A DNA stretch of 64,000 nucleotides from NCBI GenBank assembly GCA_052061695.1, contig JBPZEY010000003.1; one strand, 5' to 3'. The stretch comes from Alkalicoccus luteus. GTDB lineage: Bacteria; Bacillota; Bacilli; Bacillales; Salisediminibacteriaceae. The position numbers and the translations under genes are program-made. The notes under the pieces were generated by a model. It made no database searches. It saw only the letters and a list, made by a program, of their open reading frames with translations, and had not been told where the DNA came from. Of this stretch, positions 25,272 through 32,987 are shown piece by piece. Each line of letters opens with the position of its first letter. The stretch's first letter is position 1.

Positions 25272-26087
25272 CTATTCTAAATAACGTCTGCTTGCAGCGT
25301 ACAGTTTTTCTAATTCTTTTCGGCGCGGTGCAGCTTGACCGAGTTCGTCTGCATGGTGCTCGACTTTTTCCAGCAGCATTTCCAAAAGCGTAATGGTGTA
25401 GGCGGCAGAGCGGTAATCACCGCCGTCAGCAACGGATGCTGTCCAGACGCTGTCAGCTGAGGCGGCTGGCGGACTCGATGCATGATCCGTCATAACGAGC
25501 AGCTCCCCTGCCCTACCGCTGGCGGCTTCTGCGACTGCTTTTGACTGATAGTGATAGCGCGGGAAGGATAGCAGCACGACGCACGTGCTCTTATCCATAT
25601 CAAGAATCTCCTCCGGCTGCATCGTTTCCGGTCCGATGAGATGTATGCGCTTACGAAACCCGCGAAGCGAGAAAGCAAGCCAGTAAGCCGCTGCATATGT
25701 ACCATCGAAGCCCGCAATCACAACTCGCTCAGCTTGAAGCAGACTGCGGCTCCACTTTGTGAGAAGCGGTTCCAGCGCTTCTGTATCGATACCTTCCAGC
25801 ATGCGGATTTCCTTGGCCGGTATACTTTCTGCCGCATACACCGGTCCATGTTCCTGCACGCCAAGCCATTCTGTGCGCCACGCTTCCTGAAGCTCACTGA
25901 AGCCTCGGTATCCGAGCGCATGCGAGAAGCGAATGACGGTTGTTTCACTAACGTCTGTTCGTTCACCGATTTGCCCGGCCGTGAGCATTGCTGCTTCAGA
26001 CGCGTGCGTCAGAAAAAAACCAGCCACCTTCTTTTGACCGCGTGAAAAGCTGTTATACCGTTCATGCAGCAAATCCTTTAAGGACAG
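25272..26087 (-). CDS. MurR/RpiR-family regulator
   Basis: Protein of about 271 residues. The N-terminal HTH_6 domain spans residues 1-75 (GQIGERTDVSETTVIRFSHALGYRGFSELQ), then a SIS sugar-phosphate domain (about 115-245; VVIAGFDGTYAAAYWLAFSLRGFRKRIHLIG and VVLLSFPRYHYQSKAVAEAA). Start choice is unusual: GTG 26096 overlaps its own ribosome binding site (AGGAGGTG), whereas CTG 26087 lies eight bases after GGAGG and is taken here. It is the first gene of the D-amino acid operon and probably its regulator; a perfect palindrome fills the promoter spacer. The ligand is unknown. Confidence 0.83.
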   Translation of the reverse strand: MSLKDLLHERYNSFSRGQKKVAGFFLTHASEAAMLTAGQIGERTDVSETTVIRFSHALGYRGFSELQEAWRTEWLGVQEHGPVYAAESIPAKEIRMLEGIDTEALEPLLTKWSRSLLQAERVVIAGFDGTYAAAYWLAFSLRGFRKRIHLIGPETMQPEEILDMDKSTCVVLLSFPRYHYQSKAVAEAASGRAGELLVMTDHASSPPAASADSVWTASVADGGDYRSAAYTITLLEMLLEKVEHHADELGQAAPRRKELEKLYAASRRYLE

Positions 26088-26133
26088 CTCGTCCACCTCC
26101 TAATCCATAACGAAGTTTTTCCTGCTTCTTCAC

Positions 26134-26163
26134 AGTATAATGCAGGATATCCTGCAAAAACAA
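26134..26163 (-). promoter_or_regulatory. Promoter with a 16-bp palindrome in the spacer (RpiR operon)
   Basis: On the minus strand, -35 TTGTTT (26158-26163), an 18-bp spacer and -10 TATACT (26134-26139). TGCAGGATATCCTGCA (26141-26156) is a perfect palindrome between the two hexamers, a position suited to repression by the RpiR protein. Confidence 0.72.
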
Positions 26164-26190
26164 CAAAAATTTAGAAGATTTAATTTATCT

Positions 26191-26206
26191 AGTGGTCTAG
26201 ACATCT
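26191..26206. promoter_or_regulatory. dre-like NagR/DasR site upstream of nagP
   Basis: AGTGGTCTAGACATCT agrees with the dre element (ACTGGTCTAGACCAGT) recognised by GntR-type NagR/DasR regulators of amino sugar use, including the core GGTCTAGAC. It lies about 70 nt before the PTS start, between the two divergent genes. Confidence 0.8.
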
Positions 26207-26273
26207 ATATGAATAAATGCTATTCTGTTTGTATGAAATCGCTTCATTATTTATTGGAGGAGGAACCATCTTT

Positions 26274-27719
26274 ATGAAGTATATTCAAGCAATCGGGCGT
26301 TCACTCATGCTGCCTGTTGCCGTACTGCCAGCGGCTGCGATTCTCGCCGGAATCGGTAACTGGATCACGGCCGTAAACGAAGACAGCGTGATCGGCCAGT
26401 TTATTATTAACGCCGGCACATCGATTCTCGACAACATTGCGATCTTGTTTGCTGTCGGTGTTGCGATCGGTATGTCCCGAGAGAAAGATGGCGCAGCAGC
26501 ACTTAGCGGGCTCGTTGGTTTTCTCGTTATTACACAGCTTTTAAGCAGTGAAAACGTGGCTGGCATGATGGGAGTAGCCGAAGATGATGCTCCGCTTGCC
26601 TATTCCGGTATTGACAACGTCTTTATCGGCATCATTGTCGGTCTTGTCGCTGCAGCGCTTTACAACCGCTTCAGCCACGTGAAGCTGCCTGATGCACTTG
26701 CCTTTTTCAGCGGCAAACGGCTCGTCCCGATTTTAACAGCTGCTGCATCCGTCGGGCTCGCAGGTATTTTCTTCTTTCTGTGGCCGGTTGTTTACAACGG
26801 GCTCGTCACGTTCGGAACGGCGATCAGCGGACTCGGTCCTGCCGGCGCCGGTCTTTACGGGTTTTTCAACCGTCTGCTTATCCCAACCGGACTGCATCAT
26901 GCCTTGAATCAGGTATTCTGGTTTGATCTCGCGGGCATAAACGACATCGGAAATTACTGGTCCAGTGAAGGAGAACCAGGCGTGACAGGACGCTACATGG
27001 CCGGTTTTTTCCCGATTATGATGTTCGGACTGCCAGCTGCTGCGCTCGCCATGTACCACACTGCGAAAACAACGCAGCGGAAACAGGCCGCCGCCCTGCT
27101 CCTTGCAGCTGGAATTGCCTCCTTCTTTACCGGTGTCACAGAGCCGCTTGAATTTTCGTTTATGTTTCTTGCTCCGCTTCTGTTCGTCGTGCATGCTGCG
27201 TTAACCGGACTGTCCCTTTTTATTGCAGCATCGTTTGAGTGGATGGCAGGCTTCGGTTTCAGCGCAGGCTTAGTCGACTTTGTGCTCGGCTTCGTTATGC
27301 CTCTTGCGCAGCAGCCGTATATGCTGATCGTTCAGGGTCTCGTTTTTGCAGCCATTTACTACTTTTTGTTCCGCTTTTTAATTATTAAGTTTGATTTGAA
27401 GACACCCGGTCGCCAGGAGGAAACCGGAACGGAGGAGACGAGCGCCGGAGAGGAAGACGCAGACAGCGAGCTTTCCGCTCAAAGCGCCCGTATCATTGCC
27501 GGTCTTGGCGGAGCTGCAAATATTGCTTCGATCGACAGCTGCGCCACCAGGCTGCGACTGGAGGTTCACGACATGGACGCTGTTGATGAAGGTGCAATCC
27601 GTCGCACCGGGGTTCCCGGTACGAATATCGTCGGCAAGCACAGCATCCACGTGATTATCGGCCCAAGCGTACAGTTTACAGAGGAAGAAGTCCGCAAGCA
27701 GGTGGAAAAAGAACAGTAA
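26274..27719 (+). CDS. nagP: N-acetylglucosamine-type PTS EIICB
   Basis: Protein of 481 residues. Residues 1-380 form the EIIC membrane domain (MKYIQAIGRSLMLPVAVLPAAAILAGIGNWI; later GLHHALNQVFWF and FFTGVTEPLEFSFMFLAP). Residues about 400-481 are EIIB with the phosphorylated Cys in IASIDSCATRLRLEV. No EIIA is fused, as in B. subtilis NagP, which borrows another EIIA. The start is ATG 26274 after TTGGAGGAGG; an earlier in-frame start lacks a site. The dre site upstream supports GlcNAc over glucose. A terminator follows. Confidence 0.88.
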   Translation: MKYIQAIGRSLMLPVAVLPAAAILAGIGNWITAVNEDSVIGQFIINAGTSILDNIAILFAVGVAIGMSREKDGAAALSGLVGFLVITQLLSSENVAGMMGVAEDDAPLAYSGIDNVFIGIIVGLVAAALYNRFSHVKLPDALAFFSGKRLVPILTAAASVGLAGIFFFLWPVVYNGLVTFGTAISGLGPAGAGLYGFFNRLLIPTGLHHALNQVFWFDLAGINDIGNYWSSEGEPGVTGRYMAGFFPIMMFGLPAAALAMYHTAKTTQRKQAAALLLAAGIASFFTGVTEPLEFSFMFLAPLLFVVHAALTGLSLFIAASFEWMAGFGFSAGLVDFVLGFVMPLAQQPYMLIVQGLVFAAIYYFLFRFLIIKFDLKTPGRQEETGTEETSAGEEDADSELSAQSARIIAGLGGAANIASIDSCATRLRLEVHDMDAVDEGAIRRTGVPGTNIVGKHSIHVIIGPSVQFTEEEVRKQVEKEQ

Positions 27720-27727
27720 ATACTTGT

Positions 27728-27753
27728 AAGAGGCTGGGGCTTCCTCAGCCTCT
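27728..27753 (+). terminator. Terminator of nagP
   Basis: GAGGCTG and CAGCCTC arms with a Cys-rich T tract (TTCCCT) rather than a pure U-run. Confidence 0.65.
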
Positions 27754-27795
27754 TCCCTATGTCTGCTATACTGGAGGCGTTGAGGAGGTGATGAT

Positions 27796-28011
27796 ATGGA
27801 TCTGATTTATCAGTTTTCAGCCCTGTTCATTCTTATTCTTCCGCTAGCGATGCTCATCGTTCTGCTTGTGTTCATCAACAACATGAACAAGCAGACAAAA
27901 AAGCGGCTGGAGCTGGAGCAAAAACGCGCGGAGCAGCTGGAAGCAATATCAAGGCGACTTGATCATGTTGAAAAGAGAATCGGAAACGAAGAAGATCCTG
28001 CTCCAAAATGA
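27796..28011 (+). CDS. Small membrane protein with coiled coil
   Basis: Protein of 71 residues with a membrane helix (residues 5-27) and then a charged coiled coil (NKQTKKRLELEQKRAEQLEAISRRLDHVEKRI). GGAGGTGATG precedes the ATG. It resembles the DUF4083-type small proteins of bacilli. Function unknown. Confidence 0.65.
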   Translation: MDLIYQFSALFILILPLAMLIVLLVFINNMNKQTKKRLELEQKRAEQLEAISRRLDHVEKRIGNEEDPAPK

Positions 28012-28020
28012 GACAATAAA

Positions 28021-28052
28021 AAGCAGCTCCGGTTCGAAACCGAAGCTGCTTC
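28021..28052. terminator. Bidirectional terminator
   Basis: AAGCAGCT-CCGGTT and AACCGAAGCTGCTT arms between convergent genes. Confidence 0.85.
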
Positions 28053-28055
28053 ACG

Positions 28056-28247
28056 TTATGCCTCTTTTCCTAATGCTGCCTTGCCATACACGATGACGAC
28101 AGCGGTGATAATGGAAACGATAATCAGACCGACTGTGCCGATTCCAAAACCGGCCATATCAAAAAGAATGCCAAATACGAGCACGGCAGCGATAAAAAAC
28201 AGAATAATATCAATCAGCTGATGTTTAACTGGCTGCATGATCCGCAT
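28056..28247 (-). CDS. Small membrane protein, 63 aa
   Basis: Two hydrophobic helices, starting MRIMQPVKHQLIDIILFF. GAAGGTGATG lies upstream of ATG 28247. No family recognised. Confidence 0.6.
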   Translation of the reverse strand: MRIMQPVKHQLIDIILFFIAAVLVFGILFDMAGFGIGTVGLIIVSIITAVVIVYGKAALGKEA

Positions 28248-28321
28248 CTCATCACCTTCTTTTCAGAATAGGGTTGCTTCCCTATTCTATACCCATCTTT
28301 CTCCTGTTCTATGCCGCTGCG

Positions 28322-28423
28322 CTACTTCTTTCGCTTCAGAATCTGCACGGTGATAAACGCAACGAGCGTCGTACCTGTTAGAAAAAACAGCATCGTGGCA
28401 GCAATGCTTCCAAGCCAGTCCAT
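28322..28423 (-). CDS. Small membrane protein, 33 aa, coupled to the ASCH gene
   Basis: MDWLGSIAATMLFFLTGTTLVAFITVQILKRKK has one helix and a basic end. Its ATG shares a base with the stop of the ASCH gene (TAATG), so translation is probably coupled. Confidence 0.5.
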   Translation of the reverse strand: MDWLGSIAATMLFFLTGTTLVAFITVQILKRKK

Positions 28424-28884
28424 TACAGCGCCGGTCCTTCTGTGTAAACAAGCAGAAACCGCTCACAGACGAGCTTTAACGATGGATCAAAGCGCAGACC
28501 GTACTTACCAAGCTCCTCTTTGAAAAAGGCTTCGTGATCAGCCCACCATTTTTCGTACCCGCCTTCTCCTTCTGCCAGTGCAAAATCCTCCGGCACGTCC
28601 TCCATTTTCATAATTGACACTCTCGTCGTTTCTATCACAGCGAGCGGAGAGCCGTTTTCAGCGAGAACGATGCTGTAAGCGCCTGGCTCTGGTAGCGGCT
28701 GCTGCTCGATTTCGTATAACGGCAGCGCCGAACAGGTAGCAGTTTTTTCCTGATCCAGTACGAGTCTGGCCAATTCATCCGCCGAGTTGCCTCCGAACGA
28801 AAAGGCTTCGTAATAATTGTCCGCCTTAATTCCCTTTGCTTGTCTAGCCCGCTCCCAAAATGCCTCTACTAACGCTTCTTTCAT
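28423..28884 (-). CDS. ASCH-domain protein
   Basis: Protein of 153 residues with the ASCH fold pattern: FSFGGNSADELARLVLDQEKTATCSAL (GKKTAT-like element), LPEPGAYSIVLAENGSPLAVIETTRVSIMKMEDVPEDFALAEGEGGYEKWWADHEAFF. ASCH proteins are beta-barrels thought to bind RNA or modified nucleosides. The start is ATG 28884, since the in-frame GTG at 28893 is too close to AAAGGA. A small membrane protein overlaps the stop. Confidence 0.85.
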   Translation of the reverse strand: MKEALVEAFWERARQAKGIKADNYYEAFSFGGNSADELARLVLDQEKTATCSALPLYEIEQQPLPEPGAYSIVLAENGSPLAVIETTRVSIMKMEDVPEDFALAEGEGGYEKWWADHEAFFKEELGKYGLRFDPSLKLVCERFLLVYTEGPAL

Positions 28885-28905
28885 GATCGACACATCCTTT
28901 ATCAG

Positions 28906-29292
28906 TTATGTAGTAAACAGAACTATCATACTTACCATCCCTAGTATATACAGAAAAAGCAGCATACTGACTCCTGCCGAATAGTGCTTCACACTTTTGT
29001 CTTCTGCAAAACGTACGTCATAGACCAGCTGAACGAGCTGCTGCAGCATGATCATGGTGACGGCTATCAGTGAAATCTCGGCAGCTGTCCCTGCAATCAG
29101 CTGCACCTCCCCTAAACCAGCCCGGATCAGGATTGCCGCAATGCCTACGGCTATGATGCCAAAGCGCAGAGCTTTAAAGCCCCTTCCCCAGTCCTGGTTA
29201 ACCTCGTGCCGCTCAAGCCCTACCCATTTGCGAAGTCCCCACAGTGACATGAACAACAGCGCTGTTGCAATAGAAAAAATGATCCAGATCAT
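28906..29292 (-). CDS. DUF4181-like membrane protein, tandem paralog 1
   Basis: Protein of 128 residues with four hydrophobic segments: N-terminal helix, then RKWVGLERHEVNQDWGRGFK, two helices, QLVQLVYDVRFAEDKS, and a last helix. It is intact and has GGAGGCTG upstream. Two further copies of the same layout follow upstream on the same strand (29312-29698 and 29877-30248), with 20 and 178 nt gaps. Function unknown. Confidence 0.7.
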   Translation of the reverse strand: MIWIIFSIATALLFMSLWGLRKWVGLERHEVNQDWGRGFKALRFGIIAVGIAAILIRAGLGEVQLIAGTAAEISLIAVTMIMLQQLVQLVYDVRFAEDKSVKHYSAGVSMLLFLYILGMVSMIVLFTT

Positions 29293-29311
29293 GAATCAGC
29301 CTCCTTTAACG

Positions 29312-29698
29312 TCACCCGATTAAAGCCAATAACAGGAACCAGCCTGTCACGAGCATCACCGTAAGTGCTGCCATTCGTTTTGAATACGCGACCACATCCG
29401 GCTTCTCGGCAAATTTGGAATCAAAGAACGCCTGTCCGAGAGCCAGAAGTGTGTAAAAAGCCGGCAGAATGACGATTGGTGAAAGGTATACAGGCGGTTG
29501 ATCTCGGAAAAAGATGGCTCCATACAAGAGAAGCGCGATCCCCGCTGCAATCAACACAAGCTGGATGATAAAATGAGATCTGCCCCACGTGCGATTGATC
29601 TCTTGTTTTTGCAGATCAAGCTTCTTACGCCAGCGGAACGGGAAATATAACATACTTAGCACGAACAGCCCTGCTGCCAGAAGTAGTAGATTTGCGAT
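29312..29698 (-). CDS. DUF4181-like membrane protein, tandem paralog 2 (AUC start?)
   Basis: Protein of about 128 residues. Homology to its neighbour includes the first helix (IANLLLLAAGLFVLSMLYFPFRWRKKLDLQKQEINRTWGRS), which needs a start near 29698. An AGGAGG lies six bases before an ATC (29698) and three before an ATT, with a stop further upstream, and no ATG, GTG or TTG exists there. The first normal start, GTG 29662, would lose most of the helix. Either initiation at AUC or a lost start codon must be assumed. Confidence 0.6.
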   Translation of the reverse strand: MANLLLLAAGLFVLSMLYFPFRWRKKLDLQKQEINRTWGRSHFIIQLVLIAAGIALLLYGAIFFRDQPPVYLSPIVILPAFYTLLALGQAFFDSKFAEKPDVVAYSKRMAALTVMLVTGWFLLLALIG

Positions 29699-29876
29699 AA
29701 TAAGCCTCCTCGTTAAGCTTGATGGTCAGCGTACATTCTATTCATGAATCTATTCCTGCTTCATTACTTTGAATAGGACGCAGGCAAGTGATTCCAGATG
29801 CAAGTTCCTATCCGTCTTTTAACTTCAATCTTCTTTTATCCTTTACGTTCATAGGATGAACGTTTTCTCATACCAA

Positions 29877-30248
29877 TCAACCTGTCAAAAATAGAATCGT
29901 GCTGAACCATATCGCCAGCAGTCCTACCATGGAAAACGAAAAAACGGGGACGTTTCTATTTTCAGCAAAACGATAATCGTACACGGCCTGCACAAGCTGC
30001 ATGAGAGTCACTCCGACAGTTGTATAGATTAGAGGATTCGTTCACATTGGTTCATCGGGCCGCATTTCCTGCGCATCGTTCCCGCTCCACATGATCAGAG
30101 TAATCATTGCTATCGCGATCACCAGAAGGCTGATCAGATGCATGCCGCCATAATACTGCTGGACCTCTTTTCGCCTCAGCTTCAATCCTTTTAGAAGTAC
30201 AAGAACGATCAAGACGAAACCGGCTATTATAAGAGCTGATACGAGCAC
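29877..30248 (-). pseudogene. DUF4181-like membrane protein, tandem paralog 3, in-frame UGA
   Basis: A 124-codon frame from GTG 30248 (AGGAGG six bases upstream) to TGA 29877-29879, broken once by TGA at 30042-30044. Before the break it reads MLVSALIIAGFVLIV...GNDAQEMRPDEPM, and after it TNPLIYTTVGVTLMQLVQAVYDYRFAENRN..., which aligns with QLVQLVYDVRFAEDKS of paralog 1. The aligned position is Tyr or Ala-like in the paralogs, so it is not a conserved Trp or Cys. Probably an inactivated copy. Confidence 0.7.
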
Positions 30249-30298
30249 GCTATACCTCCTATATTATGTATACGGTTCAATGAAAATCTCGTTTCACA

Positions 30299-30487
30299 TC
30301 AGGGGAGCCGGCATTCCACCTGGTTCCCTAGAAAACGTTCTTCTACGTTCACCACCCCGCCTTCCTCAATGCAGGACTGCATCACCTGCAGGTTGTCGCG
30401 ATGCTGGGACTGCATCGTGATAAATAAAGCTGCGGCGATGCCAAGCATTAAAACGGCTGCCAGCAGCGCAATCATGTAACGGTTCAT
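30299..30487 (-). CDS. Small membrane-anchored protein, 62 aa
   Basis: One N-terminal helix (MNRYMIALLAAVLMLGIAAALFITM) and a short outside part with two Cys (VMQSCIEEGG and QVECRLP) that could form a disulfide. ATG 30487 follows GAGGTG. It starts six bases after the carrier gene stop and is probably in its operon. Confidence 0.6.
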   Translation of the reverse strand: MNRYMIALLAAVLMLGIAAALFITMQSQHRDNLQVMQSCIEEGGVVNVEERFLGNQVECRLP

Positions 30488-30492
30488 GGAAA

Positions 30493-31389
30493 TCACCTCT
30501 TTAATAAATATGTCAGCAGACTTAAATAAGGAAGCTCCAACAGCGGCACAGCCAGCAGTACGAGCAGGATGAGCGGCTCATTCGGAAAAGCTGCTGCAGC
30601 GAACGCTACAGCGAGTGGTGCATTTCTCCCGGAGACGGTAAAGACGAGACTGATGTGCGCCGAGCGCTCCATGTGCAGCCATTTTCCAATGGCGTATCCG
30701 GCTCCGCTCATTGTGAGGAAAAAAAGCAGTGCAGGCACGAAGATGATGCCAGCCTGCTCCCACGCTTGTCCGAGCGCCCCCCCTTCAGCCATAAAGATCA
30801 GCAGAACAGCGCCTGCCAGCAAGAATACGGGCAGCTTTTCCGGGACGCTTCTGCCTGGTTGCTTTGCCCGGGCAACTACCGCAGCACCCAATGGAAGCAG
30901 AACCACAGCTAACGCCTGCATCAAAGAAACGGCTACGCCGCTGAAACCAAATGCGCCACCAGCAATCACTACGATTGCGGATAAGAAAAAGAGCTGCAAC
31001 GCAAGATTACTCGGAATGAAGCTGGCTGAAAGCCTCACGTTTCCTCCGGCTGCCTTCGTAAACAGCAAATACCAGTCGGTACATGGCGTTACCATCAGCA
31101 TCAAAAACCCGATAAACAGCGCTGTTTCACCGCCGAGAAAAAGCCACCCAAGACATACTGCGAAAAGTGGAGCCACCACTCCATTTAAGAGCAGGACCGT
31201 CAAGCGAAAGTTCCTTTCACGTTTTTCTTTGCCGCTTGGCATCGTATAAAAAACGAAAAATAACATACTCGCGAGCAGCAGGTAAATAATCGGCTCCAAT
31301 GTCCAGTCAGGTGCAGTACCGCTTATCAAAAGCCCACATACAGCTGCTGCAAGGAGTAAAAACGGATCGATTGCATGTTTTCTGGTCAT
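30493..31389 (-). CDS. Bile acid:Na+ symporter/ACR3-like carrier
   Basis: Membrane protein of 298 residues with about ten helices. TPCTDWYLLFTKAAGGNVRLS (about residues 105-125) resembles the motif of the BASS/ACR3 superfamily. The start is ATG 31389 with AGGAGGGG upstream; the in-frame start at 31407 lies in the previous gene. ACR3 members export arsenite and BASS members import organic anions. The sequence shows no arsenic operon around it, so the substrate is open. It follows the AEC carrier gene by 10 nt. Confidence 0.75.
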   Translation of the reverse strand: MTRKHAIDPFLLLAAAVCGLLISGTAPDWTLEPIIYLLLASMLFFVFYTMPSGKEKRERNFRLTVLLLNGVVAPLFAVCLGWLFLGGETALFIGFLMLMVTPCTDWYLLFTKAAGGNVRLSASFIPSNLALQLFFLSAIVVIAGGAFGFSGVAVSLMQALAVVLLPLGAAVVARAKQPGRSVPEKLPVFLLAGAVLLIFMAEGGALGQAWEQAGIIFVPALLFFLTMSGAGYAIGKWLHMERSAHISLVFTVSGRNAPLAVAFAAAAFPNEPLILLVLLAVPLLELPYLSLLTYLLKR

Positions 31390-31399
31390 CGTTCCCCTC

Positions 31400-32320
31400 C
31401 TAAGCAAATAAGAGCTGGGCCAGATAGATGAAAAAGCTGACAGTGAACATACTTAAGATCGTGGAGATGAGCACGCCCTGTGCCGCAAATTCCGGATAAT
31501 TGTCGTATTCCAGTGCAAACAGCGCGCTGTTTCGAGACATCGGGAACGCGCTCGCGATGAGAAGGGCCTGAGCCGTTAGGCCATCAATGCCGAGTAAAAA
31601 GATGATTCCCAATCCGAGCAGCGGCGCAAATATCAAACGCGCAATAACCGCTGCGAAAAAGAGGAGGGATAACTGCCTCAGCGCTGGATAAGCAACCTGC
31701 GCCCCCAACGTAAACAAGGCAAGTGCGATAAAAGCATCCGCCGTCTGCTCGAGCGGAATCATCACCGGGTCAGGCAGACTGATGCCGGTCAGCTGCACAA
31801 TAACGGCAGCTGCCAGCGCATAGAGAACCGGTATTTTCAGCAGCTGCATCACCGCTGTTTTCATCGTATCGGCTGTAGAAGATGCCGCTTGAAACAATCC
31901 GTATGTATACGTTAAAAAGTTTTGAAACAGCAGAACGATGACTTGAATAGAAACACCGGCTGTACCCGCAAACACGAGCTGGCTTACAGGCAGGCCAAAG
32001 TTTCCGGAATTCATCAACACGACGCTGTTTTTAAACGTCGGAGCAAGCTTCGGGTCCATGCCGGTCAGTCGGCAAATCAGTCTCGACATTCCAGCCAGCA
32101 ATAAAAATTGAATGAACAGAAATGCGCCGACGTCAAGCAGCAGACTGCTGTCCATTTCCTGTGTGGAAATCGTCGTAAAGACGACAGCGGGCAGAAAGAA
32201 ATATGTCAGAAGCCTGGATAAAGTGCCAAGATCCAGCTGAAACCACCGCTGAAAAAACGCTCCTGCTGCCGCGAGAGCAAGAATCGGAAACATCACCTGA
32301 ATGGCGATCTCCACAATCAT
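31400..32320 (-). CDS. AEC-family (auxin efflux carrier-like) transporter
   Basis: Membrane protein of 306 residues with ten helices. Typical AEC features are NSVVLMNSGNFGLPVSQLVFAG (about residues 95-116) and the C-terminal ASAFPMSRNSALFALEYDNYPEFAAQGVLISTILS. Bacterial members carry malate or other organic anions. The start is ATG 32320, overlapping the acetyltransferase stop (ATGA). Operon order is acetyltransferase, AEC, BASS/ACR3-like, small anchored protein. Confidence 0.85.
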   Translation of the reverse strand: MIVEIAIQVMFPILALAAAGAFFQRWFQLDLGTLSRLLTYFFLPAVVFTTISTQEMDSSLLLDVGAFLFIQFLLLAGMSRLICRLTGMDPKLAPTFKNSVVLMNSGNFGLPVSQLVFAGTAGVSIQVIVLLFQNFLTYTYGLFQAASSTADTMKTAVMQLLKIPVLYALAAAVIVQLTGISLPDPVMIPLEQTADAFIALALFTLGAQVAYPALRQLSLLFFAAVIARLIFAPLLGLGIIFLLGIDGLTAQALLIASAFPMSRNSALFALEYDNYPEFAAQGVLISTILSMFTVSFFIYLAQLLFA

Positions 32321-32856
32321 CCTTCCCACTCCTGTCGCAGCACGCCCATTTTAATCGCATCGTACCGTTTTCCTTTCCACAATCGGGCTTCACGAATTCG
32401 TGCTTCTTCTATAAATCCCATTTTTTCTGCGACACGTATCATGCGGGTATTGCCGGACCATGTCGAGAGACCGATGCGATGGATCGACATCGAGGAAAAC
32501 AAATAATCGATCCAGAGGCGGAAAGCAGTGCTTCCATAGCCTCCGTTCCAGTAATCCGGGTCGTAAAGGACAATGCCACCCTCCAGCCAGTCGGTGTTCC
32601 GGTCCACCCAGTAAGCTCCTGTATAGCCGACTGCTTTTCCATTGATCACGATTGCAGCTGCAGCCGGAATGCCAGCCTCTATTTCTTCCTGCCAGATTTG
32701 AGAATAGGTTTTCTCATCAACGAACTCTTCTGGTATGTATGGGCCGTTCCACTGCTTGGCAAGCTGTTTTTCTTCAATATATTTCCACCAGTATAGACTG
32801 TGGATTTCTGCTTCGTTCGGTATTTTCAGCTGCAGGTTTGATTCTGTTAGCATCAT
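32317..32856 (-). CDS. GNAT acetyltransferase, RimJ/RimL type
   Basis: Protein of 179 residues. The GNAT core has GIVLYDPDYWNGGYGSTAFRLWIDYLF (motif A: G-x-G), RIGLSTWSGNTRMIRVAEKMGFIEEARIREA (motif B with the usual N-x-x-M/A and KMGF). This is the RimJ/RimL-like branch that acetylates protein N-termini or small amines. ATG 32856 is preferred over ATG 32862 because of spacing to AAAGGA. It is coupled to the AEC carrier by ATGA. Confidence 0.85.
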   Translation of the reverse strand: MMLTESNLQLKIPNEAEIHSLYWWKYIEEKQLAKQWNGPYIPEEFVDEKTYSQIWQEEIEAGIPAAAAIVINGKAVGYTGAYWVDRNTDWLEGGIVLYDPDYWNGGYGSTAFRLWIDYLFSSMSIHRIGLSTWSGNTRMIRVAEKMGFIEEARIREARLWKGKRYDAIKMGVLRQEWEG

Positions 32857-32987
32857 CGGCATCTGTCCTTTATTTTCCTTGTCGTTTCCAGTTTACGCCT
32901 TTCTGGAGTAAAAATAAACTTTCCTGAATCTTCCTCTGTTATGCTAAAATAATATCATGACGCCACACCCTCCCGGAGGACCGTTTT

